Shown: one piece after another, positions 32,414-40,586 of the stretch
Numbering within the stretch: the stretch's first letter is position 1
Layout of the letters: the number at the start of each line of letters is the position of its first letter
Source of the DNA: VFMC01 sp050248155
GTDB lineage: Bacteria > Actinomycetota > Acidimicrobiia > Acidimicrobiales > Ilumatobacteraceae
Length of the DNA: 64,000 bases
Direction of reading: 5' to 3'
Assembly (NCBI GenBank): GCA_050248155.1
Contig: JBFWSW010000018.1
Span: 9,417-73,416, forward strand
The notes under the pieces: model-generated
Databases searched by the model: none
Told to the model about the DNA's origin: nothing
Seen by the model: the letters and a program-made list of their open reading frames with translations, nothing else
Translations under genes and position numbers: made by a program

Positions 32414-33811
32414 TCAGGGTTCGCGATGACCGGGCCGGGGCGGGCGGGGCGGTGCCAGCGGTCTGGGTGATCGAGAGGGGCGGCCACGGCCCCGCGGGGC
32501 TCCACGGCGGCCCGGCGGCGGCGGCACCTTGCCTCGGTTCGCCGACGTCGCACGTGCGCGTGCGGCTGCGGACGGGCGTCGATGCCGGTTCGTCCCGGCT
32601 TCGCGCAGCGCATGGAGCGGACGAGGTGGCCGCCGACCTTCGTGCACCGCGCGGGTCCCGGCAAAGTAGGTGGCGCCGGCGGCCGCGGCCATCAGACCCA
32701 CGACGAGGCACCCCACCCGTCCGGGGGGTGTCAACAGCACCGGGATGACGCCCGCTGCTACCCAGCCGAGTTGGAACTTCGTCTCGAACTGGGCGAAGGC
32801 GCGGCCTCGGTTCGCGTCGGGTGCATCGCTCTGCACGATCGATTCGAACGCGAGACGTCCCACCGCTGCGGCGAAGTTGACCGAACCCGCGAGCAACATG
32901 CCGCCGACCACTCCGCCGAGCACCGCCGTGCCGAGTCCGGTGATCCCGACGAGGACGAGCGCGCCGAACAGCATCGTCTCCTCGCGCACCCTCGAGCGCA
33001 ACGCCGGAGCGATGGCGTTGCCGGCCATCGTCAGCACGCTGGCGACACCGATCGACAGGCCGAACCACACGAGGCCGGCGTCCTGCTTGCGGAACCAGAA
33101 GAAGAGGTGGAAGAACGTGAAGCCCACCGTCGCCCGGGACATGAGCATGGCCGACGCAGCGAGGATGACCCCCGGCGTGTGCAGCTCCTCACGCTCGCTG
33201 CGACCCGCCGCGCGCGCCGCCACCACCTCTCGCGGCAACCTCGACGCGTACACGAGCGCGACGACGAAGAGCCCCGCCGAGTAGACCAGGGTGGGTGCCG
33301 GGCCGATGAGCTGGAGGACGCCGGCCGGGATGACCGCCACCACGGCGACGAGGCCGGAGATCAGCCCCAGCTTCGAGTTCGCCTCGACGAGCTCCTCCTC
33401 GCTGCGCACGACGGACGGCACGAGCGCGCTCTTCGAGATGGTGTACGTCTTCTGCAGCACCATCGCGCCGAACGCGAGCGGGAACAGGAGCAGCGTCGAG
33501 ACGTAGAACGCCATCGCCACCGAGATGGCGATCCGCAGCACGGTCGTGATCTGGATGAGCAGCCGACGTCCACCTGGCATGCGGTCGATCGCCGGGCCGA
33601 TGAGCGGTGCGACGAACAGGAACGGCACGAAGGTGATGCCGAGGAACAGCAGCACCCGACTGCGCGCCGCGTCGGCGTCGATGCTGAACAGGACCGAGTC
33701 GGCGAGTGCCACCACCATCGCCGCATCGCCGGCGGCCATGGCGGCATGAGTCCGGGCGAGCTTGCTGAACCTGGAGCCGCTCGACGATGGCGGAGGCAGA
33801 CGGCTCGACAC
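32414..33811 (-). CDS. MFS-type transporter
   Basis: A 465-residue membrane protein. About 11-12 hydrophobic segments fill residues 20-400, with the MFS loop IDRMPGGRRLL between the second and third helices. A 65-residue Arg/Pro-rich cytosolic tail ends the protein. No substrate clue is visible and no regulator gene is adjacent. GTG 33811 follows a TACGAT -10 by 6 nt. The gene lies 39 nt downstream of regX3 on the same strand, so read-through from the phosphate operon is possible. Confidence 0.78.
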   Translation of the reverse strand: MSSRLPPPSSSGSRFSKLARTHAAMAAGDAAMVVALADSVLFSIDADAARSRVLLFLGITFVPFLFVAPLIGPAIDRMPGGRRLLIQITTVLRIAISVAMAFYVSTLLLFPLAFGAMVLQKTYTISKSALVPSVVRSEEELVEANSKLGLISGLVAVVAVIPAGVLQLIGPAPTLVYSAGLFVVALVYASRLPREVVAARAAGRSEREELHTPGVILAASAMLMSRATVGFTFFHLFFWFRKQDAGLVWFGLSIGVASVLTMAGNAIAPALRSRVREETMLFGALVLVGITGLGTAVLGGVVGGMLLAGSVNFAAAVGRLAFESIVQSDAPDANRGRAFAQFETKFQLGWVAAGVIPVLLTPPGRVGCLVVGLMAAAAGATYFAGTRAVHEGRRPPRPLHALREAGTNRHRRPSAAARARATSANRGKVPPPPGRRGAPRGRGRPSRSPRPLAPPRPPRPGHREP

Positions 33812-33817
33812 GATGGC

Positions 33818-33823
33818 ATCGTA
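33818..33823 (-). promoter_or_regulatory. -10 hexamer for the MFS gene
   Basis: TACGAT on the minus strand, 6 nt before GTG 33811. Confidence 0.45.
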
Positions 33824-33850
33824 GAGCCCGACCGGTGCGGGTGGCCCCGA

Positions 33851-34564
33851 TCAGCTCTTGCTTCGCTCGTACTTGTAGCCGAGACCGCGGATCGTGACGA
33901 TTCGGGTGGGTGAGGCGGGATCGTCCTCGATCTTGCCCCGGAGCCGTTTGATGTGCACGTCGAGCGTCTTGGTGTCGCCCACGTAGTCGCTGCCCCACAC
34001 CCGGTCGATCAGCGTTTCGCGGGGCAGAACTCGCCCGGCGTTGGCGAGCAGGATGTGCAGCAGCTCGAACTCCTTCAACGGGAGGCTGGTCGGCGTGCCG
34101 TCGATGGTGACGATGTGCTCGTCGGGATCGAGGGCAACCTTGCCCACCACGATGGAGTCCCGAGACAGATCGACGGGCGCGTCAGAAGCCATCGCGTTGC
34201 GCCGGAGCACCGCGCGCATGCGGGCGACGAGCTCGCGGATGCGGTAGGGCTTGGTGACGTAGTCGTCGGCGCCCACCTCGAGCCCGACCACCGTGTCGAT
34301 CTCGGCGCCCTTCGCGGTGACCATGATGATCGGCACCTGCGTGCGCTTGCGGAGCTGCCGGCACACGTCGATGCCGCTGATCCGCGGGAGCATCACGTCG
34401 AGCAGGACGATGTCGGGACGCACGGCGTCGAAGCGGTCGAGGGCCTCGAATCCGTCGCGGGCGACCTCGACCCTGAACCCTTCACGCTTCAGGCCGATCT
34501 GCAAGGCGTCGACGAAGCTCTCCTCGTCCTCGACGAGCAGCACGACGGGCATCGTTGCGCTCAC
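33851..34564 (-). CDS. regX3: Phosphate-type response regulator (RegX3/PhoP-like)
   Basis: This 237-residue OmpR/PhoB-family regulator has a receiver with phospho-acceptor Asp56 (DIVLLDVMLPR), acidic pocket VEDEE (11-15) and Lys105 (TKPYR). A winged-helix domain follows (about 140-232), with LPLKEFELLHILL, WGSDYVGDTKTLDVHIKRLR and IRGLGYKYE. It is expected to bind the PHO-box-like repeats upstream of pstS. GTG 34564 overlaps the kinase stop by 4 nt; ATG 34552 is an alternative start. It is last in the pstSCAB-phoU-kinase-regulator series. Confidence 0.93.
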   Translation of the reverse strand: MSATMPVVLLVEDEESFVDALQIGLKREGFRVEVARDGFEALDRFDAVRPDIVLLDVMLPRISGIDVCRQLRKRTQVPIIMVTAKGAEIDTVVGLEVGADDYVTKPYRIRELVARMRAVLRRNAMASDAPVDLSRDSIVVGKVALDPDEHIVTIDGTPTSLPLKEFELLHILLANAGRVLPRETLIDRVWGSDYVGDTKTLDVHIKRLRGKIEDDPASPTRIVTIRGLGYKYERSKS

Positions 34565-35625
34565 GGAGCCACCGGGATCCGCAACGTGAAGGTGCTTCCC
34601 TCGCCCTCGGACGACTGCACGAGTACCTCTCCTTGGTGGTTGGTGGCGACGTGACGGACGATCGCGAGCCCGAGCCCGGTCCCTCCTGTCTCGCGGCTGC
34701 GGGCGCGATCGACCCGGTAGAACCGCTCGAAGATGCGGTCGAGCTCGCGGGCAGGGATGCCGATCCCGCGATCGGCGACCCGGAGGCCGACGAATCCGTC
34801 GTCGACCTCGGCCGAGACCCACACGTCGCTCGAGGGCTCGCTGTACTTCACCGCGTTGTCGATGAGGTTGCCGAGCGCCGACACCAGCTGGCGGCGGTCG
34901 CCGAGGACGACGAGTGGCTGGGCGGGTTCCTCGAGGTCGATGCGTATGTCGCGCTGCTCGGCAGCGGCCAGCGAGCGGACGACAGCATCGCGCATGATGG
35001 TGGCGACATCGGTCGGATCGCGAACGGCCATCCCACCGAGCTCGATCCGCGACAGCTCGAGGAGGTCCTCGATGACGGTCGCGGCGCGATGCGCCTCGTC
35101 GACCATCTTGCCCGAGAGCCGCTGCACGACGGAGATGTCGTCCTCGTCGGCGATCGCCTCGGCCAGCACGGCGAGCGCGCCGACCGGCGTCTTGAGCTCG
35201 TGGCTGATGTTGGCGACGAAGTCGGTGCGGACGGCATCGAGCCGAGCGCGCTCGCTGATGTCCTCGATCGCGACGATCGCGCCGCCCTCCGCGAGTGGGG
35301 TCGCGGTCACCAGGATCACCGATCGCGGCGGACCGAAGAGCTCGACCGACGAGTGCGACTCGCGCCCGCGCAATGCCACCTGCACATGACGTTCGACGGC
35401 CTCCTGGACCAGCACCTGGGCGTGTCCGGAGGCAAGGTGCGAGCGGGCGTTGCGCAACGCCACGGCGCCGTCGGCATCGACCAGCACGACACCCACGGGA
35501 AGGTTGTCGAGCGAGGTGCGCGCTCGCTGGAGCTCGAGGCGCACGCGGGCCAGCTCGGCGCGGAGGTCGGTGAGGACGTCGGTGTCGCCGTGGACCCCGT
35601 TCCGCCGTCGCTGGAGCAGTCCCAC
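34561..35625 (-). CDS. senX3: SenX3/PhoR-like histidine kinase without membrane segments
   Basis: The 354-residue kinase has a short helical start, a PAS domain (about 35-130, NLPVGVVLVDADG), a HisKA with His142 in NISHELKTPVGA, and an HATPase_c with N (NLIDNAVKY), G1 (DRGIGIP), F (FERFYRV) and G2 (GGTGLGLAIV) boxes. Mycobacterial SenX3 has two N-terminal helices; none is visible here. The frame farther upstream is Arg-rich and overlaps phoU. A soluble kinase fits sensing through PhoU and the Pst transporter. GTG 35625 lies 8 nt after the phoU stop. It would phosphorylate the adjacent RegX3-like regulator. Confidence 0.9.
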   Translation of the reverse strand: MGLLQRRRNGVHGDTDVLTDLRAELARVRLELQRARTSLDNLPVGVVLVDADGAVALRNARSHLASGHAQVLVQEAVERHVQVALRGRESHSSVELFGPPRSVILVTATPLAEGGAIVAIEDISERARLDAVRTDFVANISHELKTPVGALAVLAEAIADEDDISVVQRLSGKMVDEAHRAATVIEDLLELSRIELGGMAVRDPTDVATIMRDAVVRSLAAAEQRDIRIDLEEPAQPLVVLGDRRQLVSALGNLIDNAVKYSEPSSDVWVSAEVDDGFVGLRVADRGIGIPARELDRIFERFYRVDRARSRETGGTGLGLAIVRHVATNHQGEVLVQSSEGEGSTFTLRIPVAP

Positions 35626-35633
35626 GGTGTCGT

Positions 35634-36383
35634 TCAGCCTGACGCGTCGGAGGGTTCTTCGGCGGGCACGGCGACGCGCGCGATCTCGCCGGTGTCGCCC
35701 TGGCGGTGATAGCGCTCCGCACCCTTCTGCTCCGGCATCCAACCGGTGACGACGAAGCGCACCTTCTCACCGATGTTCACGGCATGGTCGCCGATGCGCT
35801 CGTAGAAGCGAGCGACGACCGCGAGCTGCACGGCGACCTGCAGGTCGATGCGCCCCGCTGCGTGGCTCTCGAAGATCGCCTGCACGAACTGCTTCTGCAG
35901 GCCGTCGAGGTACGAGTCCATGTCGTCGATGGCCGCGGCCTTGGCGGCGTCGTTCTCGACGAAGCTCTCGATGGCCGCGTCGTACAGCTGCTGGGCCTGC
36001 TCACCCATCCGGGCGATGATGCCGCGCAACTTGGGATCGAGCTCGTGTCCGTAGATGCGCCGGGCGGCCTTGCAGATGTTGCAGAGCAGGTCGGCACTGC
36101 GCTCGACGTCGGCGACCATCCGCAAGAGCGCGATCACCTGACGGAGATCGGACGCGACCGGTGCCTGCAGGGCGAGGATGCGGTAGCAGTGCTCCTCGAG
36201 CTCGATCGAACGAGCGTCGATCTCGTCGTCGCCGCGGATGATGTAGTCGGCCCCTTCGAGGTCGCCGTCGAGCAGCACTGCAGTTGCGCGCGGCACCTTC
36301 TCGGTCACCATCGCGGCCAAGCGGCACAGCTCGGCCTTGGCCTCGTCGAGGTCGCTGTGGAACGTGGGACGGAGGTCGTCCAT
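35634..36383 (-). CDS. phoU: Phosphate transport/signalling regulator PhoU
   Basis: The 249-residue protein has two repeats of a three-helix bundle. The first is near 20-120 (AAMVTEKVPRATAVLLDGD). The second is near 125-215, with the metal-site-type motif ARFYERIGDHAVNIGEK (about 197-213). PhoU links PstB to the kinase and keeps the regulon off when phosphate is plentiful. The 35-residue C-terminal tail is charged and less conserved. ATG 36383 overlaps the pstB stop by 1 nt. Confidence 0.95.
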   Translation of the reverse strand: MDDLRPTFHSDLDEAKAELCRLAAMVTEKVPRATAVLLDGDLEGADYIIRGDDEIDARSIELEEHCYRILALQAPVASDLRQVIALLRMVADVERSADLLCNICKAARRIYGHELDPKLRGIIARMGEQAQQLYDAAIESFVENDAAKAAAIDDMDSYLDGLQKQFVQAIFESHAAGRIDLQVAVQLAVVARFYERIGDHAVNIGEKVRFVVTGWMPEQKGAERYHRQGDTGEIARVAVPAEEPSDASG

Positions 36384-37264
36384 CAGCCGAACCTCCCCGT
36401 GACGTAGTGCTCGGTTCGCTCGTCGTCGGGGTTCGAGAAGATCTTGGTCGTGGCACCGAACTCGACCAGCCGACCCGTTCGGCGATCGCTCTCGGCGTTG
36501 AGCTCGGTCGTGAAGAAGGCCGTGCGGTCGCTCACGCGCGCCGCCTGTTGCATGTTGTGGGTGACGATGACGATCGTGTACTCCTGCTTGATCTCCTGCA
36601 TCAGACCCTCGATGCGCGCCGTCGCGATCGGGTCGAGGGCCGAGCACGGCTCGTCCATCAACACCACCTCGGGGTCGACGGCCAGCGCGCGGGCGATGCA
36701 CAACCGCTGCTGCTGACCACCCGACATGCCCATGGCCGACGACTTCAACCGGTCCTTCACCTCGTCCCAGAGGGCCGCACCGCGCAGCGACTTCTCGACG
36801 ACATCGTCGAGCTCGCTCCGCTTCTTGACCCCGGCCAGCCGCGGCCCGTACGCCACGTTGTCGAAGATGCTCTTCGGAAAGGGGTTCGGCTTCTGGAAGA
36901 CCATGCCGATGTGCCGGCGCACCTGCGTGGCCGAGATCTCCGATCCGTAGAGGTCGACACCGTGGTAGGTGATCTTCCCCTCGACCCGCGCGCCCGGGAT
37001 CGTGTCGTTCATGCGGTTGAAGCAGCGGAGCACGGTGCTCTTGCCACAGCCGGACGGGCCGATGAACGCGGTGATCTCGTGCTTGCGGATCTTGAGGTTC
37101 ACCTCCTGCACGGCGCGGAACTTGCCGTAGTACACGGCGAGATCCTCGACGTTCAGGACGATGTCGGTGAGCGTCGACTCGATCCGGCCTCCTTCCGGCG
37201 CCGACTCGGACACACGGTTCGTCGTGATCGGTTCGTCGGACACGAGCTCCTGGCTTTCGGTCAT
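36383..37264 (-). CDS. pstB: Phosphate ABC transporter ATP-binding protein PstB
   Basis: A 293-residue ABC ATPase. Walker A is GPSGCGKST (about 69-77), the Q-loop is MVFQKPNPFPKS, the signature is MSGGQQQRL (about 180), Walker B is VVLMDEPCSALDP, and the switch His is in VTHNM. The YGKFRAVQEVNL start is typical of PstB. The first 35 residues are an unusual acidic extension. It powers phosphate import with PstC and PstA. It begins 4 nt after pstA and is coupled to phoU by TGATG. Confidence 0.97.
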   Translation of the reverse strand: MTESQELVSDEPITTNRVSESAPEGGRIESTLTDIVLNVEDLAVYYGKFRAVQEVNLKIRKHEITAFIGPSGCGKSTVLRCFNRMNDTIPGARVEGKITYHGVDLYGSEISATQVRRHIGMVFQKPNPFPKSIFDNVAYGPRLAGVKKRSELDDVVEKSLRGAALWDEVKDRLKSSAMGMSGGQQQRLCIARALAVDPEVVLMDEPCSALDPIATARIEGLMQEIKQEYTIVIVTHNMQQAARVSDRTAFFTTELNAESDRRTGRLVEFGATTKIFSNPDDERTEHYVTGRFG

Positions 37265-37268
37265 GAGG

Positions 37269-38186
37269 TCACCTGCTCCTCGCGAGGCGTGCGGTCAAGA
37301 TACGGGCTGCGAACGTGAACGCGAATGCAAGCGCGATCAGCGTGAGCGCAGCACCCCAGGCGCGCTCTTGCGCCGTGATGAAGCTCTCCTTCGCGTTGCC
37401 GTAGATCTGCATCGACAGGGAGGTGTTCGTGCCGCTGAACGGGCTCCAGTTCGTCGCCTTGGAGGCACCGATCGTGAAGATCAGTGGGGCCGTCTCGCCC
37501 GCGGCGCGGGCCACCGCCAGCAGGCATCCGCTGATGACGCCCGGCGCTGCCTTCGGCAGCACGACCGTCAGCGTGGTCCTGCTCTCGCTGGCTCCGAGCG
37601 CGTAGCTCGCCTCGCGGAGGTTCTGCGGGACGAGGCGAAGCATCTCCTCGGACGAGCGGACGACGATCGGCAGCATGAGGCACGCGAGCGCGAGTGCACC
37701 ACTCAAGCCGTTCAGCCCGTCGACACCCCGCGGCACGACCCAGAACACGTAGATGAACAGGCCCATCACGATCGAGGGCACGCCGGCCATCACGTTGGCG
37801 AGGAACCTGAGGCCGCGAGCGAGCGTGCTGCCCTTGCCGTACTCGTTCAGGTACACCGCGCCGGCGATGCCGAGCGGTACGGCGATGACGGTGGCCGTGA
37901 GCGTGATGACGCACGTGCCGATGATTGCCGCCTTCATGCCCGGACCTGGCCGGCGTGGCGACAGCTGGATGTCCTCGGTGAACCAGTCGGGGAACGAACC
38001 CGACACGATCGACCATCCCTTGGTGAGCACCGTGACCAGCACGAGCACGAGCACGAATCCGACCACGAGGACCGCGAGCAACATGAGCGCGGTCATCACG
38101 AGGTTCTTCGTCCGGCGACGCCCCGACACGCCGGCGAGCTCGTCGGCGAGCGAGGCGGCGCCGGCGGGAATTGTCACGGCCGCCAT
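37269..38186 (-). CDS. pstA: Phosphate ABC transporter permease PstA
   Basis: The 305-residue permease has six membrane segments. The first is near 30-55; the rest fall between about 80 and 300. The EAA-type loop is EASYALGASESRTTLTVVLPKAAPG (parts, about 198-222), followed by GETAPLIFT. It pairs with PstC to form the phosphate channel. ATG 38186 overlaps the pstC stop by 1 nt; GTG 38189 is an alternative with a 4-nt overlap. Confidence 0.96.
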   Translation of the reverse strand: MAAVTIPAGAASLADELAGVSGRRRTKNLVMTALMLLAVLVVGFVLVLVLVTVLTKGWSIVSGSFPDWFTEDIQLSPRRPGPGMKAAIIGTCVITLTATVIAVPLGIAGAVYLNEYGKGSTLARGLRFLANVMAGVPSIVMGLFIYVFWVVPRGVDGLNGLSGALALACLMLPIVVRSSEEMLRLVPQNLREASYALGASESRTTLTVVLPKAAPGVISGCLLAVARAAGETAPLIFTIGASKATNWSPFSGTNTSLSMQIYGNAKESFITAQERAWGAALTLIALAFAFTFAARILTARLARSR

Positions 38187-39142
38187 CACACGCTCCCCTG
38201 GATGCGGCGAGTGGCCCGGTTGACGATGGCCGTCGCGCTGAAGTTGACGATGATGGTGAGCACGAAGAGGGTGAGGCCCATCGCGACGAGAGCGCTTCGC
38301 TTGATGTCGGTGGTCGCTTCGCCCCACTGGAACGCGATCACGGACGGGAGTGAGTCGCCCGACGAGAAGAGGTTGGACGTGACGGCAGGCGACGACCCGA
38401 TGACCAGCGCGACGGCGATCGTCTCGCCCATCGCTCGGCCCAGCCCGAGCATCACTGCGCCGACGATGCCACCGAGCGAGTGCGGCATGACAGCGCCGGT
38501 GATCATCTCCCAGCGCGTCGCACCGAGCGCCAACGCTCCGTCACAGTCGGTCTGGGGGGTGGTGAGGATGACCTCACGGGCAATGGAGGTGATGATCGGC
38601 GTGATCATGACGGCGAGGATGAGGCCTGCCGTCATGAACGTGCGACCAGACGACGCCTCGCCGAAGATCGAACCGAGCACCGGCCAGCCGTCGAACCAGC
38701 CGTGGACCGTCTTGTAGAAGCCCGTCAGCTTGGGGGCGAGGAAGATGATGCCCCAGAGGCCGAACACGACCGACGGGACGACGGCGACCAGGTCGGTCAA
38801 CGACACGAGCGGCCGCTTCAGCCAGTCGGGGGCGACGTGCACCGTGAACAGGGCGATGCCGATGCTGACCGGCACGGCGATGACCAGCGCGATCAGCGAG
38901 GTGATCGCGGTGCCGTAGATGAAGCTGAGCGCGCCGTACACCTCGTCGGCGGGCGCCCAGCGCTTGGTGAGGAAGAAGTCGATGCCCTCGTGGCGAAACG
39001 CCGGGAGGGACTTGCCGGTGATCGTCCACGCGATCAGGACCAGGACGACGAGGATGAGACCCCCGCTCGCCAGCGTGGACAGCTTGAAGAGCCGGTCGGC
39101 CAGCCGTCGCTTCGAGGAGAGGTCGATCTGAGAGATGGCCAT
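38186..39142 (-). CDS. pstC: Phosphate ABC transporter permease PstC
   Basis: A 318-residue permease with six membrane segments. The motif LGATRWEMITGAVMPHSLGGI (parts, about 205-225) is the cytoplasmic loop that contacts PstB, and GRAMGETIAVALVIG follows. ATG 39142 is preceded by AAGGAG at 4-nt spacing, a strong ribosome binding site. The 73-nt gap to pstS holds a perfect hairpin. PstC, PstA, PstB and PhoU follow without gaps. Confidence 0.96.
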   Translation of the reverse strand: MAISQIDLSSKRRLADRLFKLSTLASGGLILVVLVLIAWTITGKSLPAFRHEGIDFFLTKRWAPADEVYGALSFIYGTAITSLIALVIAVPVSIGIALFTVHVAPDWLKRPLVSLTDLVAVVPSVVFGLWGIIFLAPKLTGFYKTVHGWFDGWPVLGSIFGEASSGRTFMTAGLILAVMITPIITSIAREVILTTPQTDCDGALALGATRWEMITGAVMPHSLGGIVGAVMLGLGRAMGETIAVALVIGSSPAVTSNLFSSGDSLPSVIAFQWGEATTDIKRSALVAMGLTLFVLTIIVNFSATAIVNRATRRIQGSV

Positions 39143-39172
39143 TCGGCTCCTTCGGAAGGATCGTACATCGGC

Positions 39173-39202
39173 CGGACCGGGCCTCGATCGAGGCCCGGTC
39201 CG
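39173..39202 (-). terminator. Perfect intercistronic hairpin between pstS and pstC
   Basis: The 30-nt perfect inverted repeat is centred on CTCGATCGAG and has GGACCGGGC/GCCCGGTCC arms. No T-run follows. Placed between the binding-protein gene and the permease genes, it probably partly terminates or protects the pstS message so that PstS is made in excess. Confidence 0.65.
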
Positions 39203-39215
39203 ATCGGTGGGGAGG

Positions 39216-40430
39216 TCAGGCGCCGATCTTGGCGACGTTCTCCAGCGCACGTGCTGCCAGGTCCGCAGGCAGTGGTGCGTAGTCGATGTCCGGAGCGAGC
39301 TCTTGCGCGTCGGTGAGCAGGTAGGTGAGGAAGCCGCGAAGGGCTTCGGCCTTCGCCGGGTCGTCCTGTGCCGTGTAGGCGATGATCCACGTCTGGGCGG
39401 CGATCGGGTAGCTCTCGTCGCCATCGGCCCAGCCGAGGAAGAACGTCAGGTCGTCCTTGATCTCGGCACCTTCGGCAGCCGCAGTGGTCGCCTCGAGGGT
39501 CGGTAGCACGTAGTTGCCGGCCTTGTTCTGCACCGCGGCGAAGGTGAGGCCGTTGGCGACCGCATCGCTGAGGTCGACGTAGCCGATCGCACCTTCGGTC
39601 GAGCTGACGATCTGGGCCACACCGCTGTTGCCGTCACCGGCCGACGTGCCCTCGGGCCATTCGAGCTCGCTCGCTGCACCGAGCATCCAGGTCCCGCCGG
39701 CATCCGGGCCGACAGCGGCGTTCAGGAACTTCGAGAAGTTCTCGGTGGTTCCCGAGCCATCGGCGCGGCGAGCCACCGTGATCGTGAGATCGGGCAGGGT
39801 CGCGTCCGGGTTGTCCGCGGCGATCATCGGGTCGTTCCAGTTGGTGACCTCGAGCTGGAAGATGGCTGCGATGGTGGCCGGCGCCAGGTGGAGCTCGTCG
39901 ATGCCCGGCAGGTTGTACGAGATCGTGATCGGGGCGATCACGGTGGGCACGTAGACGAACTCGCCGCCCTTGTAGTTGGGGACATCCTCGGCCTTGACCA
40001 CGCCGTCGGTGCCGGCGAAGTCGACCACGTTCTCCTGCAGGTCGCTGCGACCCTTGCCGGAACCGCCGCCGCCGTACTCGACCGTGAGGTCGGGAGCGAC
40101 GTCGGCGAGCGTCGCGATGGCCTCGTCGTAGAAGCTCTTGGGGAAGGTGGCACCGCTGCCGACCAGACTGCCCGACAAGGCCGAGAAGTCGACCGCCGGG
40201 GACATCGCCTCGGTCGTCGGGGCGCCTCCCTCGGTGGTGTCCGGCGACATCGCCTCGGTGGTGTCGGGTGACATCGCCTCCGTCGTGTCAGCGCCCGGCG
40301 CTGCGGTGGTGGCAGCGGGAGCCGCCGTGGTTGCCGTCGTGTCGTCGTCGTCATCGCCACCGCAGGCTGCGGCGAGCAGCGAGAGGGTGAGGACGCCGAC
40401 CACTGCCAGCCGTCGCTTCGAAATGTTCAC
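39216..40430 (-). CDS. pstS: Phosphate-binding lipoprotein PstS
   Basis: The 404-residue protein has the signal peptide KRRLAVVGVLTLSLLAAAC with lipidated Cys23. A Thr/Ala/Pro linker with the repeated unit TTEAMSPD runs to about residue 80. The PBP-like phosphate-binding domain begins LVGSGATFPK, then has VEYGGGGSGKGRSDL, VDFAGTDG and RRADGSGTTENFSKFL; these Ser/Thr/Asp/Arg sets bind phosphate. GTG 40430 follows AAAGGAG at 7-nt spacing. A TACGGT -10 and PHO-box-like repeats lie upstream. The linker suggests the binding domain stands well off the membrane. Confidence 0.95.
   Translation of the reverse strand: MNISKRRLAVVGVLTLSLLAAACGGDDDDDTTATTAAPAATTAAPGADTTEAMSPDTTEAMSPDTTEGGAPTTEAMSPAVDFSALSGSLVGSGATFPKSFYDEAIATLADVAPDLTVEYGGGGSGKGRSDLQENVVDFAGTDGVVKAEDVPNYKGGEFVYVPTVIAPITISYNLPGIDELHLAPATIAAIFQLEVTNWNDPMIAADNPDATLPDLTITVARRADGSGTTENFSKFLNAAVGPDAGGTWMLGAASELEWPEGTSAGDGNSGVAQIVSSTEGAIGYVDLSDAVANGLTFAAVQNKAGNYVLPTLEATTAAAEGAEIKDDLTFFLGWADGDESYPIAAQTWIIAYTAQDDPAKAEALRGFLTYLLTDAQELAPDIDYAPLPADLAARALENVAKIGA
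40237..40284 (-). repeat. Two 24-nt tandem repeats inside pstS
   Basis: Units 40237-40260 and 40261-40284 differ at few bases and encode the repeated TTEAMSPD linker. Expansion or contraction would keep the frame. Confidence 0.75.
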
Positions 40431-40484
40431 GCACCGTCTCCTTTGGTTGCCGGACGGGGGCCCGGTCGTCGTGGGAACGAGCGC

Positions 40485-40490
40485 ACCGTA
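40485..40490 (-). promoter_or_regulatory. -10 hexamer of the pst operon
   Basis: TACGGT on the minus strand, about 55 nt before the pstS start. The PHO-box repeats sit directly upstream, at the -35 position. Confidence 0.5.
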
Positions 40491-40505
40491 AGAAGGCGAC
40501 GTGTC

Positions 40506-40539
40506 GTTCACCTGTTGTTCAGGTGAACGACAGGTGAAC
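40506..40539 (-). promoter_or_regulatory. PHO-box-like repeat array upstream of pstS
   Basis: On the minus strand GTTCACCTG occurs at 40539-40531 and 40528-40520, an exact 11-nt period, and an inverted copy is at 40506-40514. Streptomyces PhoP boxes are 11-nt direct repeats starting GTTCACC, so this is a likely site for the RegX3/PhoP-like regulator encoded in the same operon. The rest of gap 40431-40586 holds only the promoter. Confidence 0.8.
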
Positions 40540-40586
40540 GCAGCCCGAAGCGACGGCCAACCCGGAATGGGGGCGATCCGGGTTGG

